The notes: generated from the sequence alone by a model not told the origin. A stretch of DNA of 64,000 nucleotides from Oscillospiraceae bacterium (GCA_022487055.1 JAKVJJ010000005.1:1-64000), one strand, 5' to 3'; positions 1 through 7,753 are shown, counted from the first letter of the stretch. A program made the numbers and translations.

Positions 1-246
1 CATGGCAAACTGGCTGGATGCACCGCCCTGCAGGAACAGGACTTTATAGTTGTCCGGAATTGCCATTACTTCGCGCAGGAGGGACTCGGCGCGGTCGATG
101 ATGCCCTGAAACGTACTAGATCGATGTGACATCTCCATGACGGACTGACCGCAGCCCTTGTAATCAAGGATTTCGTCTGCAGCCTGGCGGAGAACTTCTT
201 CAGGCAGCATAGAAGGACCGGCAGAAAAGTTGTACACACGTTTCAT
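1..246 (-). CDS. serC: Phosphoserine aminotransferase, N-terminal part (runs off left edge)
   Basis: PLP-dependent aminotransferase that converts 3-phosphohydroxypyruvate to phosphoserine in serine synthesis (cytoplasm). Only the first 82 codons are present; the gene continues beyond base 1. The N-terminus [19 protein letters not shown] is the characteristic SerC start, followed by [13 protein letters not shown] and [12 protein letters not shown], both conserved in the family. The ATG at 246 has an SD GGAGG at 256-260. A consensus promoter lies at 324-352. The gene is divergent from the YdcF-like gene. Confidence 0.93.
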   Translation of the reverse strand, partial: MKRVYNFSAGPSMLPEEVLRQAADEILDYKGCGQSVMEMSHRSSTFQGIIDRAESLLREVMAIPDNYKVLFLQGGASSQFAM

Positions 247-323
247 ACGACTGAACCTCCAATTTTAGACAGCGATTGTAACGGCTGGCAGTGAATCACC
301 CGCCGAATCTGACTTTAAATTGT

Positions 324-352
324 ATTATATTGCTTTAAAACAGTAAAGTCAA
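324..352 (-). promoter_or_regulatory. Sigma-A promoter of serC
   Basis: On the minus strand, -35 TTGACT (347-352), 17-bp spacer, -10 TATAAT (324-329). The predicted start lies about 70 nt upstream of the serC ATG. I saw no riboswitch in the short leader. Confidence 0.75.
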
Positions 353-387
353 GACGTGTGAAAGAAAAAATAGACTTTAGGGCTATG

Positions 388-416
388 TTGTCCTCTGGTG
401 CCGGATGTGTTATACT
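388..416 (+). promoter_or_regulatory. Sigma-A promoter of the ydcF-like gene
   Basis: -35 TTGTCC (388-393), 17-bp spacer, -10 TATACT (411-416), about 55 nt before the ATG at 471. Confidence 0.65.
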
Positions 417-470
417 AAGGAAAAATTTCCTGTTTCGTGCAATATTTTCCGTTAAAGAGGAGGAAACCTG

Positions 471-1451
471 ATGCATTCGGATGAAAAAAAGAATTCATAC
501 AAAGACAGTATATGCCTCATTGCCACCGCCGTTTTTACCGCACTTTCAATCATATGGTTTCTCAAGCTGCGCCAGAACTGGAGCGTCGGTATCCCGAAAA
601 TGGACCTGCTGCTTCCGGTCTGGATAACACTGGCAGCAGCCTTTCTGCTCGCCTTATTCTGGCAGGCACTGGCAAAAGCCGCTGCAGCCAGTCCGGTTCC
701 CGGCAGATGCTTGCGTGCGGCGCTTCTTCTGTTTTTCTGCTGGATTCTGTTTTCTGCGCTGAAACAGTACTCAATCATGAATATTGGCAGCTACCTTTTC
801 TGCGGACTGGCAGCACTCGGCGTTCTCGGATGTCTGCTGTGGGAACCGCTGAAACGTTCTTCCGCGCTGCGCAAAGTCGCAAAAGGCATGGCATGGCTGT
901 ATCTGCTGTGCGCTTTCGGCTGCCTGTTTTTTGGGCTGAATATGTATTTGGGTACCCAAGGCCCTGCCGCACCTGCCAGAACTCCCGCACTGATCCTCGG
1001 CTCTCAGGTAAACGGGGAAACACCCAGTGCCGACTTACAGGCACGCATTGACACCGCCGCCGTCTGGATGAAACAGAATCCGCAGTCTAGAGTTGTAGCA
1101 TGCGGCGGCAAAGGTGCGGGGGAAACAATTTCGGAAGCAGCGTGCATTCAGCGCGGACTCATTAAAAAAGGCATCACCAGCAGTAGAATTCTGCTGGATG
1201 ACGCCTCTTCCAATACAAAGGAAAACATTTCAAATGCTATAAAAATTCTCAGCAACAGTGGCAGGAAGTCTCAAGCACTTGCTGTAATTACCGACGGCTA
1301 CCACACCTGCCGGGCACGGCTGCTTGCCAAAAAAGCAGGAATCGCAGAAAGCTATCCCGTGCCGTCCGTCACACCGGAAAGCTGCCGTGCAGTCAGCATC
1401 ATGCGTGAATTTCTGGCACTGCCTGCACAATATCTGACAAATCTCATTTGA
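471..1451 (+). CDS. YdcF/SanA-type DUF218 membrane protein
   Basis: 326 aa. The N-terminal half holds about five hydrophobic segments (roughly residues 12-30, 45-68, 81-100, 105-123, 138-156). The C-terminal half is a DUF218 domain, with ALILGSQV, the Gly-rich VVACGGKGAGE, LDDASSNTKENI, and VITDGYH followed by MREFLALPAQ near the end. Relatives (YdcF, SanA, ElyC) are linked to envelope polysaccharide or peptidoglycan precursor metabolism, but the reaction is not settled. SD GAGGAGG lies just before the ATG. The 3' end overlaps the convergent malic enzyme gene by 8 bp. The family is clear; the role is inferred. Confidence 0.85.
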   Translation: MHSDEKKNSYKDSICLIATAVFTALSIIWFLKLRQNWSVGIPKMDLLLPVWITLAAAFLLALFWQALAKAAAASPVPGRCLRAALLLFFCWILFSALKQYSIMNIGSYLFCGLAALGVLGCLLWEPLKRSSALRKVAKGMAWLYLLCAFGCLFFGLNMYLGTQGPAAPARTPALILGSQVNGETPSADLQARIDTAAVWMKQNPQSRVVACGGKGAGETISEAACIQRGLIKKGITSSRILLDDASSNTKENISNAIKILSNSGRKSQALAVITDGYHTCRARLLAKKAGIAESYPVPSVTPESCRAVSIMREFLALPAQYLTNLI

Positions 1452-2619
1452 TTCTGGCTACCCCGCTGCTGACGGCCGCATCCGCCACCGCCTTTGCAAC
1501 AGCCGGCACAATCCGTTTATCAAAAGCTTTCGGCAGGATAGATTCCGCTGAAAGCTCTTTTTCTGTAATAATACCTGCAATCGCATAGGAAGCCGCGGTC
1601 TTCATTTCGTCATTGATGTCACTTGCCCGCACATCCAGCGCGCCGCGGAAAATGCCCGGGAATGCCAGCACATTGTTTATCTGATTCGGAAAATCTGAGC
1701 GGCCTGTGCCAACCACTGCCGCACCGGCTTTCAGTGCTTCTTCCGGCATGATTTCCGGCACTGGATTTGCCATCGGGAAAACAATCGGTTTTGCCGCCAT
1801 GCTTTTTATCATTTCTGGTTTCAGCACACCGGGCGCTGAAACACCGATGAAAACATCCGCGCCGGAAAGCGCATCTGCCAAAGTGCCGCGCAGATGCTCC
1901 GGATTGGTCACATGGCTCATTGCCTCATGCGCCGGATTCAAATTTTCCATGCCTTCACAGATAATGCCGAAGCGGTCACACAGAAGTATATTTTTTACGC
2001 CCAACCGCATCAGGTGCTTTGCAATAGCGATGCCTGCACTGCCTGCACCATTAATGACACAGCGCACCTCTCCAATTTTTTTACCAACAACTTTCAGGGA
2101 GTTCATCAGCGCCGCACCCACAATAATGGCTGTTCCATGCTGGTCATCATGGAACACTGGAATTTCACAAAGTTCCTTTAGGCGGCGTTCCACTTCAAAG
2201 CAGCGGGGAGCAGAGATGTCCTCTAAATTGATGCCGCCAAAAGAACCGGAGAGCAGGTAAATGGTGCGCACCAACTCGTCCACATCTTTTGTTTTCAGAC
2301 AAATCGGCACGGCATCAATGTCCGCGAATTCTTTAAACAGCACACATTTCCCTTCCATAACCGGCATTCCGGCTTCCGGGCCGATGTCGCCCAGTCCGAG
2401 AATCGCTGTTCCATCCGTAATGACGGCAACCGTGTTCCAGCGGCGCGTCAAAGTATAGCTCAGTTCCGGATGTTTCTGTATTTCAAGGCAGGGCTGCGCA
2501 ACCCCCGGTGTATAAGCAACAGAAAGGTCATGGCTGTCCCGGACGCTCACACGGGATTTGACCTCCAGCTTTCCGGCCCATTCAGCGTGCATTTTCATAG
2601 CTTCTTCTTTAATATCCAT
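1444..2619 (-). CDS. NAD(P)-dependent malic enzyme
   Basis: 391 aa, the usual size of the short bacterial malic enzymes. Oxidatively decarboxylates malate to pyruvate in the cytoplasm, yielding NAD(P)H. Visible family marks are VAYTPGVAQPC (catalytic Tyr region), GKCVLFKEFADIDAVPI (catalytic Lys region), VFHDDQHGTAIIV (metal ligands) and the nucleotide-binding GAGSAGIAIAKHL, followed by a Rossmann domain with GTGRSDFPNQINN near the end. The ATG is preceded by SD GAGGAGG. The promoter is at 2661-2689, separate from the upstream RNA unit, which ends in its own terminator. NAD versus NADP preference cannot be read with certainty. Confidence 0.95.
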   Translation of the reverse strand: MDIKEEAMKMHAEWAGKLEVKSRVSVRDSHDLSVAYTPGVAQPCLEIQKHPELSYTLTRRWNTVAVITDGTAILGLGDIGPEAGMPVMEGKCVLFKEFADIDAVPICLKTKDVDELVRTIYLLSGSFGGINLEDISAPRCFEVERRLKELCEIPVFHDDQHGTAIIVGAALMNSLKVVGKKIGEVRCVINGAGSAGIAIAKHLMRLGVKNILLCDRFGIICEGMENLNPAHEAMSHVTNPEHLRGTLADALSGADVFIGVSAPGVLKPEMIKSMAAKPIVFPMANPVPEIMPEEALKAGAAVVGTGRSDFPNQINNVLAFPGIFRGALDVRASDINDEMKTAASYAIAGIITEKELSAESILPKAFDKRIVPAVAKAVADAAVSSGVARIK

Positions 2620-2660
2620 CGGAAAACCTCCTCATTTTCGCGGAACAGTGTTCTGTTAAT

Positions 2661-2689
2661 AAAGTACCACAGAAAGTGCCTGCTTGCAA
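2661..2689 (-). promoter_or_regulatory. Promoter of the malic enzyme gene
   Basis: On the minus strand, -35 TTGCAA (2684-2689), 17-bp spacer, -10 TACTTT (2661-2666). A short palindrome (AACAG-AACA-CTGTT) follows in the leader at about 2643-2657 and could be an operator. Confidence 0.5.
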
Positions 2690-2711
2690 TGGGCATTCCT
2701 CCTGTGCAGAC

Positions 2712-2762
2712 AAAAAAGCGGCCCCGGCACGCCATTTCTGGCTGTGCTGGAACCGCTTTTTT
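2712..2762 (-). terminator. Intrinsic terminator of the 2.7-3.45 kb RNA unit
   Basis: A long hairpin with outer arms AAAAAAGCGG and CCGCTTTTTT (about 2712-2721 and 2753-2762) and inner GC-rich pairing. Because both flanks are A/T runs it can act on either strand; on the minus strand it closes the large putative RNA just before the malic enzyme promoter. Confidence 0.8.
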
Positions 2763-2801
2763 GTTATGAAAAATGCTCTGTTCTATTTTTATGAACTATG
2801 A

Positions 2802-2884
2802 ACTACTGCATTGGTTTCACCCTTGTTTAAAATCCTTTAACAGTTACAGTTTGCGGTGTTTTCGACTGCTGCATTGGCGTTACC
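2802..2884 (-). repeat. Pair of 20-nt direct repeats inside the large RNA candidate
   Basis: Copies at 2802-2821 and 2865-2884 agree at 16 of 20 positions. Both carry the plus-strand core CTGCATTGG and end in ACC. Spacing is 63 nt from start to start. They lie in the 3' third of the putative RNA and may be repeated loop or binding elements. Confidence 0.6.
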
Positions 2885-3460
2885 TCATGTCCGCCCATGT
2901 GGGCTACCTTAAAAGTAAGGTATCAACTTTAGGGGTGCCAATTCCAGTTCACCTTGCACGCTGCCAAATCTTCTGCTGAATCGTAACGTTCTGCCATCCT
3001 TTCACGGGATTGTAGCGACCGACTATCCGTATTTGGGACTCAGTCCTTTCCGCTGCCGTTCAGTTGAAGTTCTAACTTTGAAAAAGCCTTACATTGTCCA
3101 TTGGACTCTAGCTCCTCTGTGTTCCATTTCCCGCACAGTGACTGTGCGCGTCTACTTTGCCTTGGCCATGGCTTTCATCCGCCGCACAGCCTTGTCTGCA
3201 AAGCACCGGTTCCTTGGGGAACTGTTCCGTCCTCTATCTACGCAGCGCAGCCGCACAGACTGCACTGCGCCAAACTGCCGATTGGTTCATCGTCCATGGG
3301 ACTCGCTCCTTTCATCGCCCTTTGGGGGGCTTTCATTTTTCTGTCCCGAAACCTCTTAGCAGCTCCCGCTCCGCTTGCGCACCCCGGATAAAGCATTCCT
3401 CGTGGAACCTTTCTGTCCGGTTGTGCTGGTTCTGTTTGCTGCTTCCTTGTTTCTGGCTAC

Positions 3461-3489
3461 ATTATATCGCCCATATGATAAAATGTCAA
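3461..3489 (-). promoter_or_regulatory. Consensus sigma-A promoter of the large RNA
   Basis: On the minus strand, -35 TTGACA (3484-3489), exactly 17 bp, -10 TATAAT (3461-3466). Both hexamers are perfect, predicting strong, probably constitutive transcription leftward from about 3454 into the ORF-free region. Confidence 0.8.
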
Positions 3490-3552
3490 TACTTTTTTTC
3501 GACTTTTTTATTTTTTTTTATAAATATTATCTTGTCCGCTAAAAATTGTTTC

Positions 3553-3581
3553 TTGACTTCTTGCCTTCTCCTGTGTACAAT
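3553..3581 (+). promoter_or_regulatory. Promoter of the DUF1292 gene
   Basis: -35 TTGACT (3553-3558), 17-bp spacer, -10 TACAAT (3576-3581). It lies back to back with the large-RNA promoter, so an in-frame upstream extension of the DUF1292 frame (to 3157) cannot be translated from this transcript. Confidence 0.75.
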
Positions 3582-3642
3582 AATAACTACAAAAACAGAA
3601 AAATATGCCGGGTATGTCCCGGGCCTTTGGAGGAACTCTATA

Positions 3643-3954
3643 ATGAGCGACGAATTTGGAGCTGATTTGCTCACCCTGGTGGATGAGGATGGCAAAGAAC
3701 ATGAATTTGAGGTTTTGGATGTAATCGACAATGACGACGGCACCTTCTATGCCCTGCTTCCCACTTATGAGGATGCAGAGGAAAAGGTGGAGAGTCAAGG
3801 CACCTATTATATCTTCCAGTCTATCGAGGAAGATGGCGAAGAACAGCTCGCTGAAGTGGAAGACGACAAGCTGCTGGATTCTTTGGCAGCTCAATTTGAG
3901 GCTCACTTCAATGACCTTTATGGTGATGAAGAAGAAGCTTTCGAGGACAAATAA
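3643..3954 (+). CDS. DUF1292 (YrzB-type) acidic protein
   Basis: 103 aa and very acidic, with the DUF1292 core DEDGKEHEFEVLD...YALLPTYED...YYIFQSIEEDGEEQLAEVED and a C-terminal acidic tail. The family is widespread in Bacillota, usually near ruvX/yrzL; its molecular function is unknown. The start is the ATG at 3643 with SD TTTGGAGGA (3627-3633); the reading frame is open further upstream but lies over the promoter. The 6S-like RNA follows 30 nt after the stop and could be cotranscribed. Confidence 0.88.
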   Translation: MSDEFGADLLTLVDEDGKEHEFEVLDVIDNDDGTFYALLPTYEDAEEKVESQGTYYIFQSIEEDGEEQLAEVEDDKLLDSLAAQFEAHFNDLYGDEEEAFEDK

Positions 3955-3984
3955 ATTTTCTCTATTCCCGCAACCTGCCTGATG

Positions 3985-4150
3985 CGCGGACCTGTGCTTA
4001 GAATAACCCTACAATTTTAAATCGGGAGCTTGACTCCGACGGGGGAATGCAGACCTCCCGGCTTTTGCCGGACGATGGGAGTATGAAACCGCTGGGTGGG
4101 CACCCACCTGTCTTTCGTAGGCAGGTTATTTCTGCACTTTACGGTCAGGC
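3985..4150 (+). ncRNA. ssrS: 6S RNA (ssrS-like)
   Basis: A 6S-type regulatory RNA binds the RNA polymerase-sigma-A holoenzyme by mimicking an open promoter. The ends pair as GACC/GGTC (3989-3992 with 4143-4146), GTGC/GCAC and AATAACC/GGTTATT, giving the long closing stem. The middle holds GGGAG/CTCCC, a CCGGC/GCCGG hairpin, GGTGG-GCAC-CCACC, and then a small hairpin ACCTG...CAGGT on the 3' side. The run GGGCACCCACCTG followed by that hairpin is the feature I most associate with 6S RNAs. The length (about 165-185 nt) fits. It sits between DUF1292 and degV and is closed by a terminator at 4173. An alternative is another multistem RNA of unknown class. Confidence 0.62.
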
Positions 4151-4172
4151 GGGGATTTTTAAAAATCAATGG

Positions 4173-4213
4173 CTGCCGCAGTCGGTAAATTAAACCCTCT
4201 GCGGCAGTTTTTA
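4173..4213 (+). terminator. Intrinsic terminator after the 6S-like RNA
   Basis: Perfect 9-bp stem CTGCCGCAG (4173-4181) / CTGCGGCAG (4199-4207) followed by a T run. Confidence 0.8.
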
Positions 4214-4224
4214 TTTTTCCTTTA

Positions 4225-4253
4225 TGGACAATTTCTTTCCATTGTGCTATGAT
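4225..4253 (+). promoter_or_regulatory. Promoter of the degV-family gene
   Basis: -35 TGGACA (4225-4230), 17-bp spacer, -10 TATGAT (4248-4253). The upstream in-frame ATG at 4249 lies inside the -10 box, which supports the downstream start at 4303. Confidence 0.6.
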
Positions 4254-4302
4254 AAGCAAAGTATTTTCTAATCGTGTCCCGCAAAGGAGGCCGTCCAATT
4301 TC

Positions 4303-5187
4303 ATGGACAGATCTTATCAAATCGTTACTGATGCGACCTGTGACCTGCCTACAGATCTGATAAAAGAACTCGGTCTTGCTGTCATCCCCATGCCCTTTAT
4401 GATGGGCGGAAAAGAATATAATTATTATCCGGACAACCGTGAATATCCGCTGCCGGAATTTTATGATACCCTGCGCACCGGAGAAATGGCAACCACTGCT
4501 CAAATTACCGAGCCGCAGTTTGAGGATGCCTTTCGTCCATTCCTGCAGGAAGGCCGAGATGTACTTTATATCGGCTTTTCCAGCGGGCTGTCCGGCACAT
4601 GGCTGCGTGCGTGTGAAGCAATGAAGGCACTGCGCAAGGAATTTCCGGAGCGCAATGTTGAAGGAGTGGACAGTCTAACCGCAACGCTCGGAGAAGGTCT
4701 GCTGGTTTACCTTGCCTGCTGCAAACAGCGTGATGAAGACCTAAATTTGCATGAACTCAAGGCATGGACAGAACTTTACCGCTTCTGCATTTCCGGCTGG
4801 TTCATGGTGGATGACTTGAATCACCTGAAGCGGGGCGGCCGGGTGAGCAGCGCAACCGCACTGGTTGGTTCCATGCTTGGCATTAAACCGATTCTGCAGA
4901 TTGACCGTGAGGGTCATCTAATTGTTCGCGGAAAAGTACGCGGACGCAAGCAGGCAATGGACGACCTGCTGGAAAAGATGGAGAGCCGTTTCACGCAAGA
5001 CACTGCTTTGCAGACAGTTTTCATTGTTCATGCGAACTGCCTGTCAGATGCGAAGTATTTGGAAAAAGAAGTAAAATCCCGCTACAAGCCACAGAAGATT
5101 CTGGTCAACACCCTTGGCCCCGTGATTGGTGCCCATACAGGTGCAAATGCCATGTCCATCTTCTATGTAGCAAAAGACCGCGATTAA
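4303..5187 (+). CDS. DegV family fatty-acid-binding protein
   Basis: 294 aa, standard for DegV/FakB proteins, which bind a fatty acid and in some species present it to the FakA kinase. Marks seen: VTDATCDLP at the N-terminus (conserved TDS/TDA loop), YIGFSSGLSGTW (lipid-binding Ser-rich loop), FMVDDLNHLKRGGRVS and LGPVIGAHTGANAM (the GPxIGxHxG signature near the C-terminus). The ATG at 4303 has an ideal SD AAAGGAGG (4283-4290). Monocistronic, ending at a bidirectional terminator. No fakA partner is visible in the window. Confidence 0.92.
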   Translation: MDRSYQIVTDATCDLPTDLIKELGLAVIPMPFMMGGKEYNYYPDNREYPLPEFYDTLRTGEMATTAQITEPQFEDAFRPFLQEGRDVLYIGFSSGLSGTWLRACEAMKALRKEFPERNVEGVDSLTATLGEGLLVYLACCKQRDEDLNLHELKAWTELYRFCISGWFMVDDLNHLKRGGRVSSATALVGSMLGIKPILQIDREGHLIVRGKVRGRKQAMDDLLEKMESRFTQDTALQTVFIVHANCLSDAKYLEKEVKSRYKPQKILVNTLGPVIGAHTGANAMSIFYVAKDRD

Positions 5188-5197
5188 GATTTCTTAT

Positions 5198-5245
5198 AAA
5201 AAAGAGCTTTGGACTGAAAACCGACTCAGTCCAAAGCTCTTTTTT
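5198..5245. terminator. Bidirectional terminator
   Basis: Near-perfect stem AAAAGAGCTTTGGACTGA / TCAGTCCAAAGCTCTTTT flanked by A and T runs, between the convergent degV-like gene and the binding-protein gene. Confidence 0.85.
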
Positions 5246-5254
5246 ATGATTATT

Positions 5255-6463
5255 TTATCCGTTATCCGCATCAGCCGGACGCTTTACGGCATCTTTTGAG
5301 AAAATCTTCGTCAGCGTCTTGGGGTCTGCCACACCGGTCGTGTCCAGATTGTTGTAAAGCTGAAAATCCTTCACGCTCTGCTCTGTGCCATCGCCATACA
5401 GTCCTGTCGCATTCACGAACAAATAGCCGAGCTCTTTCAACCGGTTCTGCAGCGCCTTTACATTGTCATTCTGATCGTCACGCTTCAGTGTTGTGTTTGC
5501 CGGAATGGTACTGTTCGGAATGGTTGCACCGGAAGAACCGGACGCAGAGGCAGCGGGACTTGTTTTCAGCAGTTCCGGATATGCAGTGCCTGCCATATAG
5601 GTCACGGCGGAAATCATGCCCTCCCCCTGTGTCCTCATAAAAATCGGATTCATTTCATAAATTTTTCCGTCTTTCACCGCTTGCAGGTCTTTATAATCCT
5701 CAGCCTTGGCAAGCTGTGCTTTCATTCCGGTTGGGCAAAAAATGAGCTGTGGATTTGCACGCTTCAATGCGGCCACATCCATCTTTCCGCCCTTGCTGTC
5801 CTGTGCCACATTGGTGATACCTGCAGCCGGCAGCAATGAGCCTGCCATGGTATCTCCCGTTGCAGCACCGCCGGTTGTATCATACAGATACACTCCGGTC
5901 GTTACCGTTTTTTTCTTTGGAATCAGGCGAGTGACGGAATCAATCGTCATCACAGCACTCTGGGCTGCTTTTTTGCCTCTCTGTGTGCCCGTTACTTTCC
6001 CTTTCATCACGGAGCCAACGGCAGTATACAGGGATTCAAGCTGTGCGCGGCTGGCTGCCGGCGGAATCACAACCGCCTGTACACCGGCTTTGCTTAAAGA
6101 ATCCTGCTGTGTTTCCGTCGGTTTCTGGTCGGTCAGTACCACTGTAGCACCCTGCTTCTTTATCTGCTGCGCATTGTCCAGTGTTACATCTGCCAGCGTT
6201 GAGAGGGAATCCTGTGTGCAGTCTTTGCTTTTTCCCTTGAGCTGCAGGTCATAGCCGAGGGACAAAACAACATCTGCCAAATTCGGAGAAACGACCGCTA
6301 CCCCGGCCGGTTCTCCGGAAACGGTCACACCATTGACTGTGGCTGGCCAGTCGTTGGGATCAGATGCTTTAGAAGATGTGTTCTCCTTTGGCAAACTGCA
6401 TCCCGAAAATACAGAAATCACCACGGCGGCACATAAAAAGGCTGCCGTCAGTTTCTTTGCCAT
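5255..6463 (-). CDS. BtuF-type ABC substrate-binding lipoprotein fused to a peptidoglycan-binding domain
   Basis: 402 aa. Signal peptide with lipobox VFSGC (Cys about residue 21), so it is anchored to the outer membrane face. Residues about 50-300 match the periplasmic-binding-2 fold of iron-siderophore/cobalamin binding proteins (VVSPNLADVVLSLGYD, VVLTDQKPTET, MNPIFMRTQGEGMI). After a Ser/Ala-rich linker, residues about 325-395 form a PG_binding_1 domain (NVKALQNRLKELGYL, YGDGTEQSVKDFQ, TLTKIF). The fusion implies double anchoring, to membrane and wall. No cognate permease or ATPase is adjacent. It lies 51 nt downstream of the DUF815 gene with SD AAGGAGA, so it is probably cotranscribed with it. 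The ligand is not determined. Confidence 0.82.
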   Translation of the reverse strand: MAKKLTAAFLCAAVVISVFSGCSLPKENTSSKASDPNDWPATVNGVTVSGEPAGVAVVSPNLADVVLSLGYDLQLKGKSKDCTQDSLSTLADVTLDNAQQIKKQGATVVLTDQKPTETQQDSLSKAGVQAVVIPPAASRAQLESLYTAVGSVMKGKVTGTQRGKKAAQSAVMTIDSVTRLIPKKKTVTTGVYLYDTTGGAATGDTMAGSLLPAAGITNVAQDSKGGKMDVAALKRANPQLIFCPTGMKAQLAKAEDYKDLQAVKDGKIYEMNPIFMRTQGEGMISAVTYMAGTAYPELLKTSPAASASGSSGATIPNSTIPANTTLKRDDQNDNVKALQNRLKELGYLFVNATGLYGDGTEQSVKDFQLYNNLDTTGVADPKTLTKIFSKDAVKRPADADNG

Positions 6464-6514
6464 ATATTTGATTCTCCTTCCTGATTATGCCTCTGCCGTA
6501 ATATCCGACGGAGT

Positions 6515-7753
6515 TCAATCTTCCAGCGGCTGCCCCAACCGCACCTTGGCCTCAGCATCGCGGATATACTGCTGTGCCACCCGGGGCGAACGTCCGCCGT
6601 GCATCGTGGCCCAGCGCTCCGCACCAGTCTCAAGCTGCGGCAAACAATCATCCAGCCCCCGCTGATGTGCAAGTTGCGCCACAATATCCAGAAAATGTGC
6701 TTTGTCCGGATTGATAAAATTGATGGTCAAACCAAATCGGTCTGACAAGGAAAGGGACTCCTGCATCGTATCATTGCGATGCACATCATCCCCTTCCCGG
6801 TCAGAAAAACTCTCCCGCAGCAAATGGCGGCGGTTGGAAGTCGCATAGATAAGTGAATTCGCGGGCTTTGCTGCCAAGCCGCCCTGCAAAACAGATTTCA
6901 GTGCCGCATAGGTTCCATCCTGCTTCGAAAAAGACAGATCATCGATAAAAATAATGAAATGCATGGGGATGGCGGCAATCTGGTCAACAAGATACGGGAA
7001 GTCCATCAGATATTCCTTTGGCATTTCGATTACACGCAGGCCTTCTGTGGAATACTCATTGAGCAGTGCCTTCACAGTGGAAGACTTCCCGGTACCGCGG
7101 TCACCATACAGCAGACAATTATTCGCCGGCAAATTCCGCAGAAAAGCGACCGTGTTGTCCACTGCAAGACCGCGCTGCACCTCATAACCTTTCAGGTCAG
7201 ACATTTTCTGCGGGTCTGGGTGCGCCACCGGAAGAATTTTTTTATCGCGCCAAATAAAAGCACGGTAACGGGCATACATTCCGCATCCGTTTTTCCGATA
7301 GTATTCCGCCATACGGGGCAGATACTCACTGGGCAGACCGGAAAGCATTTCCACCGGCTTGCCGCATTTCCAGCGCGGCAAGGGCGGCAGGTCCTCAAAG
7401 CCACTGTCAGCCAGAATATCATCCGGAGAAAGCTGCGCCAGTCCGAGGATTATCTGCAGGTCGCGCTGCACGGCATCCATCATCGATGGGGCAAATGTAT
7501 TTTTGCCGGCAGCCGCCGCAAGGGAAAAACCATTTTCATCATAAAGCGCGGTACCGGTCAAGTGCTCTGCAAAGCTTTCACTGCTGTCCCGCTCACACAG
7601 TGCCGCGAAAAATTCTCCCCACGCGCGCAAAAAAGTTTCACGGCTCTGCGCCCACAGCAAACGATACAGTGCTTTTGGCACTGTACGCTGCAGAATACCC
7701 TTATAAATGGAAAGAGATGCCATTGCCTCCGCTGCACACTTGGTTCGGTTCAT
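6515..7753 (-). CDS. DUF815-family AAA ATPase
   Basis: 412 aa. Walker A GDRGTGKSS (about residue 222) and Walker B FIIFIDDLSF (about 270), followed by ATSNRRHL (sensor 1) and SDRFGLTINF; this order is typical of DUF815 ATP-binding proteins. An unrelated N-terminal region of about 200 residues precedes the ATPase. The family's function is unknown; it is often called an ATP-binding protein or DnaA/IstB-like. I chose the ATG at 7753 because SD GGAGG lies at 7761-7765 and the promoter (7790-7818) lies just upstream; the longer frame to 7828 would begin before the promoter. Confidence 0.85.
   Translation of the reverse strand: MNRTKCAAEAMASLSIYKGILQRTVPKALYRLLWAQSRETFLRAWGEFFAALCERDSSESFAEHLTGTALYDENGFSLAAAAGKNTFAPSMMDAVQRDLQIILGLAQLSPDDILADSGFEDLPPLPRWKCGKPVEMLSGLPSEYLPRMAEYYRKNGCGMYARYRAFIWRDKKILPVAHPDPQKMSDLKGYEVQRGLAVDNTVAFLRNLPANNCLLYGDRGTGKSSTVKALLNEYSTEGLRVIEMPKEYLMDFPYLVDQIAAIPMHFIIFIDDLSFSKQDGTYAALKSVLQGGLAAKPANSLIYATSNRRHLLRESFSDREGDDVHRNDTMQESLSLSDRFGLTINFINPDKAHFLDIVAQLAHQRGLDDCLPQLETGAERWATMHGGRSPRVAQQYIRDAEAKVRLGQPLED

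Larger units (their letters stand above)
2712..3455 (-). ncRNA. Large structured non-coding RNA candidate, class not recognised
   Basis: About 740 nt with no convincing ORF on the minus strand. It is bounded by a perfect promoter (TTGACA-17-TATAAT, 3461-3489) and a strong terminator (2712-2762). Between them are many short perfect hairpins with 3-6 nt loops: TTCC/GGAA at 3396-3407 inside a CCGGA/TCCGG clamp (3384-3388 with 3416-3420); GGGC/GCCC at 3317-3330 inside a GGGAC/GTCCC clamp (3298-3302 with 3343-3347); GTTCC/GGAAC at 3209-3222; CGCACAG/CTGTGCG at 3132-3148; TACCTTA/TAAGGTA at 2905-2922; GCCC/GGGC at 2893-2904. On the RNA sense the tetrad RTGAAAG recurs at least four times, and a 20-nt segment occurs twice (2802-2821 and 2865-2884). 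I rejected RNase P, tmRNA, SRP RNA and 6S by their signature sequences. It may belong to a large ornate class such as OLE or ROOL, or be new. Confidence 0.65.

Noticed and set aside
2712..3455. RNase P RNA, tmRNA, SRP RNA or group II intron in this stretch
   Set aside because: I looked for their signature sequences (P4 GAGGAAAGTCC, tRNA-like tmRNA end, GGAAGCAG-type SRP tetraloop context, domain V) on both strands and found none convincing.
3157..3642. In-frame N-terminal extension of the DUF1292 protein and other plus-strand ORFs over 2.77-3.45 kb
   Set aside because: The extension runs across the DUF1292 promoter and the opposite RNA promoter; the ORFs are low-quality, Cys/Ser/Leu-rich, without SD sites.
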